Below are positions 35,180 to 44,494 of a DNA stretch of 61,812 nt, piece by piece. The notes beneath the pieces are model-generated. The model had not been told where the DNA came from, made no database searches, and saw nothing but the letters and a program-made list of their open reading frames with translations. The position numbers and the translations under genes were made by a program. Source of the DNA: DATNPX01 sp036702975 (GTDB lineage Bacteria > Cyanobacteriota > Vampirovibrionia > Obscuribacterales > Obscuribacteraceae); contig DATNPX010000002.1 of the NCBI GenBank assembly GCA_036702975.1, forward strand, positions 1 to 61,812, read 5' to 3'. The stretch's first letter is position 1. Each line of letters starts with the position of its first letter.

Positions 35180-35956
35180 TTACGGTACATCATTCAGCGG
35201 TCCAGCTTTAAGGTTATGTTCAGCCAAGATAGGCTCAAGCGTTTGTAGCAAAAAAGCCTTGTCCGACACACCGACGATTAGAATCTGCGATTCGTTGTGT
35301 GACATATGACCGGCTTCAGACAGCTCCAAAGCACGACCAACTTGTGCACGAATCGTCTCGACACGATCAGGTGTCACACCAATCAGGGGGATCTTCAAAC
35401 TAGAAGTAATGCCTTCATTTGGTGCTTCCGAAAGCTGATGGCTAGCCGATAATTGTTGCAACCTATAAGCAACAAATGCAAAAACGCAATATGCTGCAAG
35501 TCCACCCAAAAATCCGCTAACAGCAACGAGCTTAACTAAGCCGGGCAAAAACAAAATCATGCTCTCGGGGTCTACTAGACGCCCCTCGATTAGAACACTT
35601 AGCAGGGGAAGAAAAAATGCAACCACAAGGGAACCTAGAACAAGGGGACTTTTTAACGACAACATTCCTCGCGAAAGTAACCATCGAACGGCAAAGATGG
35701 TGACCACACTAACAGCTCCAAAAAGTCCGGCTTGACCACTGTTAATTGCCTCTGCATAGAAATACGTCATCTTCAAAGCAAGCGTGTCTTGCTTACTAAC
35801 ACCAGCAAAAACTGGAAAGCTCATTAGAATCCCATTTGCGAAAAACGCAAACCAATATCCGACAAATAATGCAGCCAAACTAATCGCAGTTAAGGCTTTT
35901 GGTGAGAGTCGCACCTGAAGCAAAGGACTATTCTTATCGTGAACCATAATATCCAT
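35180..35956 (-). CDS. Membrane protein with C-terminal cytosolic domain
   Basis: A 258-residue protein with about four transmembrane helices (roughly 23-48, 74-92, 105-123 and 136-166, for example LTAISLAALFVGYWFAFFANG and LVVAFFLPLLSVLIEG) followed by a soluble domain of about 80 residues (PLIGVTPDRVETIRAQVGRALEL, ILIVGVSDKAFLLQTL). The soluble part resembles the nucleotide/alpha-beta domains of small regulatory proteins but no family is certain. It sits between the IS66 element and the giant adhesin gene. Start at the ATG 35956; an internal ATG is three codons on. Confidence 0.65.
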   Translation of the reverse strand: MDIMVHDKNSPLLQVRLSPKALTAISLAALFVGYWFAFFANGILMSFPVFAGVSKQDTLALKMTYFYAEAINSGQAGLFGAVSVVTIFAVRWLLSRGMLSLKSPLVLGSLVVAFFLPLLSVLIEGRLVDPESMILFLPGLVKLVAVSGFLGGLAAYCVFAFVAYRLQQLSASHQLSEAPNEGITSSLKIPLIGVTPDRVETIRAQVGRALELSEAGHMSHNESQILIVGVSDKAFLLQTLEPILAEHNLKAGPLNDVP

Positions 35957-36050
35957 TTTTCAAATGGTACCATGGGGCACAGTTGAACAACCGGAACTTT
36001 CAAAAACTGTCAAGACAGTCGGAGACCACTTCACGAAGATTGTTGAAGAA

Positions 36051-36078
36051 GAGCGGGCAGTGCGTGCACTGCCCGCTC
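36051..36078 (-). terminator. Terminator of the giant beta-helix gene
   Basis: GAGCGGGCAGTGC (36051-36063) and GCACTGCCCGCTC (36066-36078) form a perfect 13-bp stem. On the minus strand it is followed by TTCTTCAACAATCTT, and it lies 19 bases past the stop codon at 36097. Confidence 0.75.
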
Positions 36079-36096
36079 AATATCAACTACCTGTCA

Positions 36097-39000
36097 TTAC
36101 GGTAAAGCGTTGATAATAGTACCATTCTGCACCTGGATCTTTCCACTATTGCCATTCGGATCCACTAATATCAACCGAGCACCGGTATTGTCGAAAAAGA
36201 CCGTACCCAACGCCTGGAGACCAGCATTCCAATAAATGGTGCCATTATTCGTCACGCTAACATTTGCAGGTCGACCAGCCGGGTCCATATTCGTAGCACC
36301 ACCAGCTCCATTTACCGAGACAAAAACATTGCCGTGTGCGTTGATACGATCGCCTGAACCGATAACAATACTTGCTCCTTGCAAATACAGAACGGCGGTC
36401 GTTTGAAGAGTAGCATCAAACGGTCCAATCGCTGTATTTACGTTTAGGCGGCCGCCATTGGATATTAGTGAAATGCCTACATTGTTGGAATCGCTCCCAG
36501 CATTGATGGAATTGGCCGTGAGACCGCTGGCCGAAGTAACACTGAACGCACCGTTGGAAGTTGCACCATCAGTGATTGTTAGAGTATTAGTGCCATTTTC
36601 CAATATGTAGACCGAGCCAGATCCGCTCGATTGAGCCGTCGATGTTAAGCCGGTAACGTTGACATTTAGGGGTTGACTCGAGCTGCCTACGTTTCCTTGC
36701 CCTGGCGAAACTATGAGCGTTCTACCAGACAAGGTCGCGCCGCTGGCAGTCAGAATGTTTCCTGTGCCGGTGTTATTGATCGTGATGTCTTTTTGCGCAC
36801 TCGTGGTTCCCAGCACGAGGTCCGTACTGGACGCGACCGCTATATCCACAAAATTGCCAGTCGATTGCACGTTGCCAGTCAAGGACGCCACGTTAAACGA
36901 AACACTGCTAGAAGCCTCGTTGGTGGCTTGGATGGTACCCATAGCCGCAGAAATAGAACCCGGCCCATTTATGATGAGCGGACTTGCGGACGTGCCGGAA
37001 GCCGGAGTAATGCTTACTGTACCGCCTGAACCTGTGCCGTTTGCGTCAGCTAAAATCGTTGCCCCACTGCCGAGCTCTAGGTCTGTCGCATTTAGAGTTA
37101 TTTGACCAGCAGGCGCATTAATGCCACCACTTGCAGTGATTGTGCCATTGTTTGTGATTTTGTCGGGCGGAGCCCCATTCCCAGCGCTTATTGTAATGTT
37201 GCCGCCAGCTCCACTGGAGCCCAACAATGCGGAAGCATCAACTGTAAAGGAACTGCCGATAAGGATAGGTGTCTGCGCCGAGATAGTAATTTGGCCAAGA
37301 GTCCCGGTCGCGACGCCCCCGCGAGCTGACATCGAGCCCGAAGTCAGCGAAAGCGTGCTCCCCGGTACTGCACCCGTCGAAGTTACATTGATAGAACCAC
37401 CCAAGCCTGTTGTGCCACCATCGACTGAAAAGCTGGGCGAATTCAAGAACACTGCAACGGAGCTAATTATAATCGAACCACCTTTGCCCGACCCATGCCC
37501 CTTCGCGGAGAGAATACCATTGGTCGTTACTGCCGACGGACCAGCCCCGCTAGTAAAGTTAATCGTTCCGCCTGTTCCGTTACCGCTGTTTCCGGCATCC
37601 GCATTTACCGGACCAGCAACCGTTACATTGAAAGAATTGCCGAGCGTAATCTGGCCACCGTTGCTCAAATTGCCACCGTTGGCACTAAGCGGCCCATTGA
37701 TAGCCATGCTGTTCGCTTGTATATTGATCAGGCTGCTGTTGGCGCCGGCAGCGGCGTTGGAACCAGCATCCACAACGATGCCACTACTGGAGCTCGTGAA
37801 TGGGGCAGAGTTTGTAGTAGCCTGAAATTGGCCGCCTAAACCCATTCCGGAACCAGTTGCACTAGCAATTCCAGTTAGCGTAACAAACCCGTCTGGATTC
37901 GATACAGTGATCCAGCCACCTGCACCATCGCCCGATTGATTTCCATTTGCATTAAGCGCACCAATCGTGACGTTACCAGAGGAGCCTGTCACCGAAATAG
38001 ACAGCCCTTGTCCCGTATGGTTACCATTTGCCGAGATGGTTGCTGTGGAACCGCTTATATCTCCGCCAGTACTAGTCAACGCAACAGTGCCGGAAATCGC
38101 AGCAGGACTCTGCGCGCTGCTATCGATGGGGCTGCTAACCATAATGCCATTGCCCATGATGGAAATATTGCCACCGGAGCCACTGCTTGAGCCGCCCAGA
38201 GCTTGAAACGTTGAACTCGCCAAGTTAATAGGACTAGTTCCTGTGCTGGACAGTGTTATATTGCCACCAGCACCTGATTGCCCGCCGTTAGAAGTGACAT
38301 TGGAACTGTTAGCCAGCGAAATTCCTGCACTTGTGATTTTTATCGGGCCGCCCGTGCCAGTTCCAACTGAACCAGCATTAGCATTAAGATCACCGTTGAC
38401 TGTTACCAGTCCATCCGCCCCAGTGCCGGTAGTATTCAGCGTAATGCTACCACCATTACCGACCGAGCCAGCTGTAACAAGCACCGAGTTAGCATTCACC
38501 ACAATAGGACCTTGAGAATTCACACTGATGGTGCCACCATCACCAGTTCCAAGCGATTCGGCCACGAGCTGACCAGTCGACGATAGGGTCACCGGACTAT
38601 CTGTAGTAATAGAAATTGATCCGCCGTTGCCAGAGCCAACTCCATTCGCATACAGATCGCCGTTAATGGTTGGCATCCCGAAGTTACTTGTGATACTAAT
38701 AATGCCACCGTTTCCACCACCGGAGCTACCAGCCGAAACACTAATGCTTCCAGCGTTAAGTGTCTGAATCGGCAAACCGCTTATAGTAACTGAGCCGCCG
38801 TTCCCTGTACCTACTCCATTAGCCGCGAATTGAACAGCGCCAGCGCCATTTCCGATATTCAAAGGGCCAAATGCGTTAAGTGTTATATTGCCTCCATTTC
38901 CCTGGGAGGAGCCAGCATTAGCGGCAAAAGTATATCCCGTTCCGGCAAAGGTCATATTGCCGCCGCTGAAACTGAGAGTACCGCCATTTCCGGTGGAAGA

Positions 39001-41466
39001 GCCGGCATTCGCGATAAAAGTCCCCGTTCCCGAAAAAGTCATATCGCCGCCACTAACGATAAGGGTACCGCCATTCCCATTGACACCAGGAGCCGAAACA
39101 TCAATAGCCGAGTTAGTAGTACTAGAGAAGGGCTTGTTACCCCGTTCAATACTGACGGTACCGCCAGCGTGGCCCGTTCGTAAGCTAGGTTGATTGGTAT
39201 CATCAGTGAACGACATGTTCCCGCCAGAGATATTGACGGTGCCGCCGCCTCCACCTGCCTGTCCGCCTCTGGCGGCAATAGATAGTTGACCACTATCAGG
39301 TCCGAATGTTGGAGCGGTAGACCCCGGCCAATAAGTAATGGAACCGCCATTGCCATTTCCAGATGAAGGTCCGTTAGCCGAGAACGACGCCGCCGTTGCA
39401 GGATTGAGAATTGTGTTGGCCCATAGCAGAGAAAGCGCGCCGGCGTTTCCGTCGCCACTCGAGGGTCCATTCACCATCATGGCAAACGACGTGCCATTGA
39501 TCGTTACCTGGTCCTCCCAGATATTGATATTGCCGGAGCTTTGACCAGCTGCGGCGCTTGCATCGATTACAGTTGCACCAGTGATATCAAATGCGATGCC
39601 ACCGCTGCCATCTTGCGTGTTGTTTCCAACACCAAGCCCGATGAAATTAGACGAGTTGCCGTTTGCCGTAACCGACAGAGAAGCGCCCGTAAAGGTCAGC
39701 GGATAGCCGTTCACGTTGACTTGCGTGTTATTGCCGTTCGCACTGAAAGTAAGTGCACCGCCCGAATTATTGAACGTGATGCCGCCGGAGCTGGCATCCA
39801 CGTTGATTTGTCCGTTGTCACCGTTTGCCGTCAGACTAAGCGGATTGCCTGAGCCATTAAAAGCGATGCTGCCCGTGTTGGCAAACACATCGACCTGTCC
39901 GTTGGTGCCGTTGGCACTCAGATTAAATTCTGAGGCGCTGATAGTAACGCTGCCCGACCCCGCATTGATCCAAACTTCGCCGTTCGTTCCATTCGCAGTT
40001 AGAACAAGCGGGCTGCCTGTGCCATTAAGAGTCACACTTCCGTTCGCCGAATAGTTCGCGTCAAGCGACACACCGGGGCTGTTTTCACCGGTATTAGTGG
40101 TGATTGTGACCGCGCCAGTAGGAAGAACAACGACCTCCCCATAATTGCCGTCGGCATCAGCTGTGAGTCCGCTACCGCCGAAGTTGACAGTAGTTGCAGC
40201 CAGAATAATGCCGCGTTCAATTAATGGGGCAGCGGAAGTTTGAGTTGCCGACAAGACAGCACCAGACGGTGCCGAGATTGCGTTACCCATAAGTACCATG
40301 CCACCAGCGGCTTGGTCGCCGGCTCCATCCACACTGAGCGTGCCAGCCTGAATAGAGACAGTGCCTTGGTTGGCGTTAATCCATACCGAGCCGGTCGGTG
40401 CGCCAAGATTCGTAGTATGGATGGCAGACGCGTTGGCCAGGGTAATGTCGCCGGTGCTGCTGGCCGTCCCGTTCTGAACCAGGACCAAAGTTGAGCCAGC
40501 TGAGGCCGTAGCGGTAATGGTGCCATTCACGCCATTGGTACTGCCAGAACCATCGATAGTGAAGGAGGAGGAGGCTCCTCCCATATTCGACCAGAGGTCG
40601 ATCCAACCGCCCGTATATCCGGCATTTGATAGATTGCCTGTTGCCAAGTCGGTTTGAGCGTATAGCCGAAGGTCATAGCCGTTACCACTGGTATTTGCCG
40701 TGACGTCACCACTAAATTTGATACTGCCGGTGGTTGACTTCGCATAGACGTAAGCGCCGGCCGACACGGATGTGCCCTGAATCGAATCGGCATTCAAGCT
40801 AACCAAATTGCCGCCAGAGTTAATCGCCTGCGCAGCAATGTTTCCATTGGCGGCCGTCAGTTTCACCGCACCTTGAGCATTGATGTCACCGGTGACATCG
40901 ATATCACCATTTGTCGAGGTCGCGGTTACATCCGCCGATGGAGCATTCACTGCGCCAGTAGTTAGAGTGCCGGACGACGACAGAGTGACAGGCTGGAAAT
41001 TGGCCGTAATTGTCTGAGCATTGATTTTGCCGTTGTTGGCGGTCAGTTGCACTGCGCCTTCAACATAGATCGCACCGCCGACATTTATATCGCTATTGCC
41101 AGAGCTTGCCGTCACGCCGCTTTGCGAACTGACGCTCCCTATACTGAGAGCGCCATCCGACGATACATTGATGGCACCGGAACTTGCGAGTCCCGCCAAG
41201 GTAGTAGTGCCACCAGACTGGCTGATTGACACCGAGCCGCCGGCGATGTTTGACGCATCGGTCAAGCTGCCGCCGGTGATCTGAATGCTTACGGTGCCGG
41301 CAACATTTATTTCCGAACTGATAGTACAGTCGCCCGATTTGACGATACTGACGTTTGGTCCGGGAAACGGACCCGCACAGGGATCTGCCTGTGCGAACGC
41401 CTGCGATGCGCCTAGTAACGAGAATAGCGAGAGCGCTATCCCGCCCAATACGTGTCTTAGTCTCAT
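36097..41466 (-). CDS. Giant secreted Gly/Ser/Asn-rich beta-helical (filamentous-adhesin-like) protein
   Basis: The start at 41466 (MRLRHVLGGIALSLFSLLG, GGAG 6 bases upstream) gives a signal peptide ending near ASQAFAQA; an upstream ATG four codons earlier is less good. The mature protein of about 1,765 residues is almost entirely repeats of the form GNGGxIxI (for example SQGNGGNITLNAFG) with alternating beta-strand residues and Asn/Gly turns, which is the pattern of right-handed parallel beta-helix surface proteins. No N-terminal TPS-type secretion motif with certainty, and no C-terminal anchor or autotransporter barrel is visible. A secretion partner gene is not adjacent. It is probably a surface or biofilm protein. 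It has a long leader region with two hairpins upstream. Confidence 0.8.
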   Translation of the reverse strand: MRLRHVLGGIALSLFSLLGASQAFAQADPCAGPFPGPNVSIVKSGDCTISSEINVAGTVSIQITGGSLTDASNIAGGSVSISQSGGTTTLAGLASSGAINVSSDGALSIGSVSSQSGVTASSGNSDINVGGAIYVEGAVQLTANNGKINAQTITANFQPVTLSSSGTLTTGAVNAPSADVTATSTNGDIDVTGDINAQGAVKLTAANGNIAAQAINSGGNLVSLNADSIQGTSVSAGAYVYAKSTTGSIKFSGDVTANTSGNGYDLRLYAQTDLATGNLSNAGYTGGWIDLWSNMGGASSSFTIDGSGSTNGVNGTITATASAGSTLVLVQNGTASSTGDITLANASAIHTTNLGAPTGSVWINANQGTVSIQAGTLSVDGAGDQAAGGMVLMGNAISAPSGAVLSATQTSAAPLIERGIILAATTVNFGGSGLTADADGNYGEVVVLPTGAVTITTNTGENSPGVSLDANYSANGSVTLNGTGSPLVLTANGTNGEVWINAGSGSVTISASEFNLSANGTNGQVDVFANTGSIAFNGSGNPLSLTANGDNGQINVDASSGGITFNNSGGALTFSANGNNTQVNVNGYPLTFTGASLSVTANGNSSNFIGLGVGNNTQDGSGGIAFDITGATVIDASAAAGQSSGNINIWEDQVTINGTSFAMMVNGPSSGDGNAGALSLLWANTILNPATAASFSANGPSSGNGNGGSITYWPGSTAPTFGPDSGQLSIAARGGQAGGGGGTVNISGGNMSFTDDTNQPSLRTGHAGGTVSIERGNKPFSSTTNSAIDVSAPGVNGNGGTLIVSGGDMTFSGTGTFIANAGSSTGNGGTLSFSGGNMTFAGTGYTFAANAGSSQGNGGNITLNAFGPLNIGNGAGAVQFAANGVGTGNGGSVTISGLPIQTLNAGSISVSAGSSGGGNGGIISITSNFGMPTINGDLYANGVGSGNGGSISITTDSPVTLSSTGQLVAESLGTGDGGTISVNSQGPIVVNANSVLVTAGSVGNGGSITLNTTGTGADGLVTVNGDLNANAGSVGTGTGGPIKITSAGISLANSSNVTSNGGQSGAGGNITLSSTGTSPINLASSTFQALGGSSSGSGGNISIMGNGIMVSSPIDSSAQSPAAISGTVALTSTGGDISGSTATISANGNHTGQGLSISVTGSSGNVTIGALNANGNQSGDGAGGWITVSNPDGFVTLTGIASATGSGMGLGGQFQATTNSAPFTSSSSGIVVDAGSNAAAGANSSLINIQANSMAINGPLSANGGNLSNGGQITLGNSFNVTVAGPVNADAGNSGNGTGGTINFTSGAGPSAVTTNGILSAKGHGSGKGGSIIISSVAVFLNSPSFSVDGGTTGLGGSINVTSTGAVPGSTLSLTSGSMSARGGVATGTLGQITISAQTPILIGSSFTVDASALLGSSGAGGNITISAGNGAPPDKITNNGTITASGGINAPAGQITLNATDLELGSGATILADANGTGSGGTVSITPASGTSASPLIINGPGSISAAMGTIQATNEASSSVSFNVASLTGNVQSTGNFVDIAVASSTDLVLGTTSAQKDITINNTGTGNILTASGATLSGRTLIVSPGQGNVGSSSQPLNVNVTGLTSTAQSSGSGSVYILENGTNTLTITDGATSNGAFSVTSASGLTANSINAGSDSNNVGISLISNGGRLNVNTAIGPFDATLQTTAVLYLQGASIVIGSGDRINAHGNVFVSVNGAGGATNMDPAGRPANVSVTNNGTIYWNAGLQALGTVFFDNTGARLILVDPNGNSGKIQVQNGTIINALP

Positions 41467-41567
41467 TTGACTCTCCATTGAGAATTGATGTTTTACTTCA
41501 GGTCAACTTTGTTCTATTTCATTGGCACCTCCTTCCTTCTGAGTTGGAATTCCGCTTCCAGACAGCA

Positions 41568-41606
41568 GCGGAGCAGAGCCCCCATGCTTAAGGGGCTCTG
41601 CTTCGC
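41568..41606 (-). promoter_or_regulatory. 15-bp hairpin between the S1-like gene and the giant gene
   Basis: GCGGAGCAGAGCCCC (41568-41582) and GGGGCTCTGCTTCGC (41592-41606) pair with one G-T mismatch. No T-run follows on either strand, so this may be a leader structure or processing site for the giant gene mRNA rather than a terminator. It lies about 100 bases upstream of the giant gene start. Confidence 0.5.
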
Positions 41607-41618
41607 AGTCGCTAATCA

Positions 41619-41653
41619 GTTCAAGTGGAGCGAGTCGATCGCTCCACTTGAAC
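41619..41653 (-). terminator. Strong hairpin just past the S1-like gene
   Basis: GTTCAAGTGGAGCGA (41619-41633) and TCGCTCCACTTGAAC (41639-41653) form a perfect 15-bp stem with a 5-base loop. It begins 6 bases past the stop codon at 41660, where a terminator is expected, although the following T-run is poor. Confidence 0.6.
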
Positions 41654-41659
41654 AATTCA

Positions 41660-42259
41660 TCAGGCGGCGATTCGACGTTGAACGTTGTCGACGCGCAGTA
41701 GAAGCTTGCCTGAATCATCCAGGCGAGCTTCAACGACATCCGCCGTCACTTCATCGCCCAGCTTGAAGTTCAGGAATGCACCCAGCTTCATGCGCTGGCC
41801 GGAAGCGGGCGACGTCGAGCGCAGCAGTCCACGATGCCCGGCAGCCGGTCCTTCAAGCTCGATGAATGTCCCGAACTTTGTAATTCCTTGAATTCTTCCC
41901 GGAATCCCGACGAACTGAGTCGGCTCCTTTTCGAAGGCATCGACGATCTTGGCCAGTTCGACACCTTTTTCAGTCGCCCGCACAGATCTGACCGGGTGGG
42001 ACTGAACAGACAACCTGACCATGAGCGAGTCGCCCACACTCATTTCGGCCAGGCGAGACGCAGGATCTTCGCCGCTCATCTGGCGTACGTGCAGAAGCGC
42101 CGTCTCCGAGTGTCCTTCGAAGGCGAGCACCGCGCCGAGAAGCTTCTCATCGGCTATATAAGGTCTGACGATCCGCCCCAAGAGAAGCGAACCGTCTTGC
42201 AAATTCGTCGTAGCGCTCTCAGAAGACGAAGCCGAGCCGATAGCATTTTCAGATGTCAT
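41660..42259 (-). CDS. S1-like RNA-binding protein (paralogue of the gene at 8778)
   Basis: A 199-residue protein: a Ser-rich N-terminus of about 20 residues, then two OB-fold/S1-like segments. The first is LLLGRIVRPYIADEKL...TALLHVRQMSG with SRLAEMSVGDSLMVRLSV; the second is VGIPGRIQGITKFGTFIEL with GAFLNFKLGDEVTADVVEARL, a clear S1 motif. TTGGAG lies about 8 bases before the ATG. Codons are G/C-ending. It resembles the protein at 8778 in design (S1 segment, SRLE/SRLA box). A strong hairpin lies just past its stop. It presumably binds RNA. Confidence 0.75.
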   Translation of the reverse strand: MTSENAIGSASSSESATTNLQDGSLLLGRIVRPYIADEKLLGAVLAFEGHSETALLHVRQMSGEDPASRLAEMSVGDSLMVRLSVQSHPVRSVRATEKGVELAKIVDAFEKEPTQFVGIPGRIQGITKFGTFIELEGPAAGHRGLLRSTSPASGQRMKLGAFLNFKLGDEVTADVVEARLDDSGKLLLRVDNVQRRIAA

Positions 42260-43090
42260 AAGTTCTCTCCAACATTAGCCCTGGGGGCATTGCAGATAGC
42301 TGTGCGAGCCACCACCTCCTCTAGGGGGCAGCTCACAATTCCATCCATCAAATTACAGGCACGACAGAACCGGCGAACACAAGTGATGTTCGAGCTAGAT
42401 TTAGTAATTGGTATTTTTCCGGTACTGGGTGCGGTTTTCCGACGTGCATGTATCTGATAGAAGTGCTCTGAGCCTACGAAACCGACCAGGGCGAAGTCAC
42501 TATTTTTCAACAATGATGATCGGGAGTTTAACGTAGCAACTTCTAAGAGCTTGCGGTAATGCGGATTTCTAAAGAAAAGGTTGAAACGCTCTTGACACTA
42601 ATCGGGGATGACACAGATGAATGAGCCATGGCGAAGTGTGAACCAAAGCGGCTTTACATACAATCACAACTGAACACAGAAAAACCTACAAGGCGAAACC
42701 CAGTGACGGAATCCAAGAAAATGCGCCACTAATAAGACTGTACAGTCCAACATCCGTCACTAATATACCGCAACATTGTAACGAAAATACGGTCGCCAAG
42801 CGTTTAAGAAAAGACGAGGATTATCCGAATTTCTCGTCAGATGTGCACATCCACCAGAAGTGCTTTGTACGTATTCCGAATGAGAAAAGAGAAGAGTGCG
42901 TGCTCAGCTTGCGCTATCAGCTAATTTACGCTTTGACATCAACCTGTCTATGCTCGATAAGTTCAACCTGACAACAAAGTTGCTAAGGCTGGATTTTAGT
43001 TTCTGTCTTATCGCGCCATTAGTATCCCCAAGGTATGTAGATGGACGTTTGTCTGGTAAGCTCGTTAATGAATATTTCGGTAAGCAGCAA
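42260..43090. other. Intergenic region, no supported gene
   Basis: About 830 bases upstream of the zinc-ribbon protein, or about 640 if its frame is read from the GTG at 42896. Short frames are present on both strands, but composition is not coding-like. It presumably holds the divergent promoters of the S1-like and zinc-ribbon genes. Confidence 0.4.
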
Positions 43091-44494
43091 ATGGCGAATT
43101 GGCGAAACAGAACAAAGGAAGTCGACACTGCCCAAGTAGGCAGAAAATATCGGAAAGCGCGGAGAAAGGAAAAGCTGCCTGTCTCCGTGACGCATCCTCA
43201 GGTTGCCGCTCAGTGGCATCCGCGTAAGAACAAGCATATAAGTGCGGACGAAATCACTTACGGTTCCCACATGAAGGTTTGGTGGTTGTGTCCGGTACAC
43301 AAATCCCACGAGTGGGAATCAACGATACATTCTAGATGTGCTAAGGACGGACAAACGCGAGCTGGCTGTCCTTTTTGCCGAGGACACAGGGATTGTGTCA
43401 CAAATAGTTTGGCTTCATTGTTTCCAAATATCGCCAGTGAATGGCACGTGAAAAAGAATCGAGGGCTGACGGCTAAGGATGTAACCGCCGGCAGTAATCG
43501 TGAAATTTGGTGGCAATGCAACAATGATCGATCCCATATTTGGAAAGCTCAGGTTCAATGGAGAACCGATGGCGAATCCAAATGTCCATTTTGTATGAAC
43601 AAACGAGTTACCAAAAGCAACTCGTTGGCCGGTCTTCACCCTAAAGAAGCGAGCGAATGGCACCGAAGCAAGAATGGCAAATTAAGAGCATCGGATGTAG
43701 TACCTGGAAGTCATAAGGTAGTCTGGTGGCGATGCAAAAGCTTCCGTACTCATGAATGGCAGTGCTCGGTAAAAAGTAGAATCACGGATCAAACAGGTTG
43801 TCCATTTTGCGCCGGGCGTCAATCAACTGACAACAATAATCTTGCAGCACTTTATCCTGAAGTAGCGCAGGAGTGGTGCAAATCTAAAAATGGCAAGTTG
43901 TCGCCGGAATCATTGGTTCCGGGCTCTCATACCAAAGTCTGGTGGCGTTGTACGAAAAACAAGAAACACGTATGGATCGCAAGAGTGGTAAGTCGGACAA
44001 GAAGCCATTCGGGTTGCCCGTTTTGTGCGGCAATGAACAAAGGCCAAACGAGAAAAAGCGTATCGGCGACATATAATCTGGCCAAATTATTTCCAGAATT
44101 GGCGAAGGAGTGGCATTCAAAGAAGAATGGCTTACTGAGATCGAATGACGTGACGCCAGGAAGTAACAAAAGCGTCTGGTGGCAATGTACGAGAAGCAAG
44201 ACTCATGTTTGGAGCGCTAAGGTACGCTGGCGAACGAGAGCTGCAACAGGATGTCCATTTTGCTCAAATCAAAAGGTGTGTCTTACGAATTCGCTTCTCC
44301 TGCAGCACCCAAAGATAGCAGATGAATGGCATCCGACGAGAAATGGCAAGTTGACTCCAAAAGACGTAGTGAGCGGTTCACATAAAAAGATTTGGTGGCA
44401 GTGCCCGATAAGCAAGCAGCATGTTTGGCAAGCCACGATTCAGAAACGATCAGGTAGAGGACAGTCGTGTCCCCAATGCCGCGTTAAGCGTTAG
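43091..44494 (+). CDS. Six-fold zinc-ribbon repeat protein (DUF4379-like)
   Basis: The body is six tandem units of about 65-70 residues. Each has an EWHxxKNxxL start, a VVPGSHKxVWW box, a first Cys (WWRC), an HxW motif and a CPFC pair; for example units 3 and 4 begin SLAGLHPKEASEWH and NLAALYPEVAQEWC. The pattern is that of the DUF4379 zinc-ribbon domain, which is found repeated or fused to DNA-acting enzymes. A zinc-binding protein that may bind nucleic acid is therefore likely. The frame is open from a GTG at 42896, but the segment before 43091 looks non-coding, so the ATG at 43091 (MANWRNRTKEV) is preferred. Decayed copies of the same units lie at 58846-59411. It overlaps the end of the convergent channel gene by 11 bases. 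Confidence 0.8.
   Translation: MANWRNRTKEVDTAQVGRKYRKARRKEKLPVSVTHPQVAAQWHPRKNKHISADEITYGSHMKVWWLCPVHKSHEWESTIHSRCAKDGQTRAGCPFCRGHRDCVTNSLASLFPNIASEWHVKKNRGLTAKDVTAGSNREIWWQCNNDRSHIWKAQVQWRTDGESKCPFCMNKRVTKSNSLAGLHPKEASEWHRSKNGKLRASDVVPGSHKVVWWRCKSFRTHEWQCSVKSRITDQTGCPFCAGRQSTDNNNLAALYPEVAQEWCKSKNGKLSPESLVPGSHTKVWWRCTKNKKHVWIARVVSRTRSHSGCPFCAAMNKGQTRKSVSATYNLAKLFPELAKEWHSKKNGLLRSNDVTPGSNKSVWWQCTRSKTHVWSAKVRWRTRAATGCPFCSNQKVCLTNSLLLQHPKIADEWHPTRNGKLTPKDVVSGSHKKIWWQCPISKQHVWQATIQKRSGRGQSCPQCRVKR

Noticed and set aside
36670..40620. Several long open frames antisense to the giant beta-helix gene
   Set aside because: They are shadows of a repetitive low-complexity coding sequence; they lack ribosome-binding sites and plausible products.
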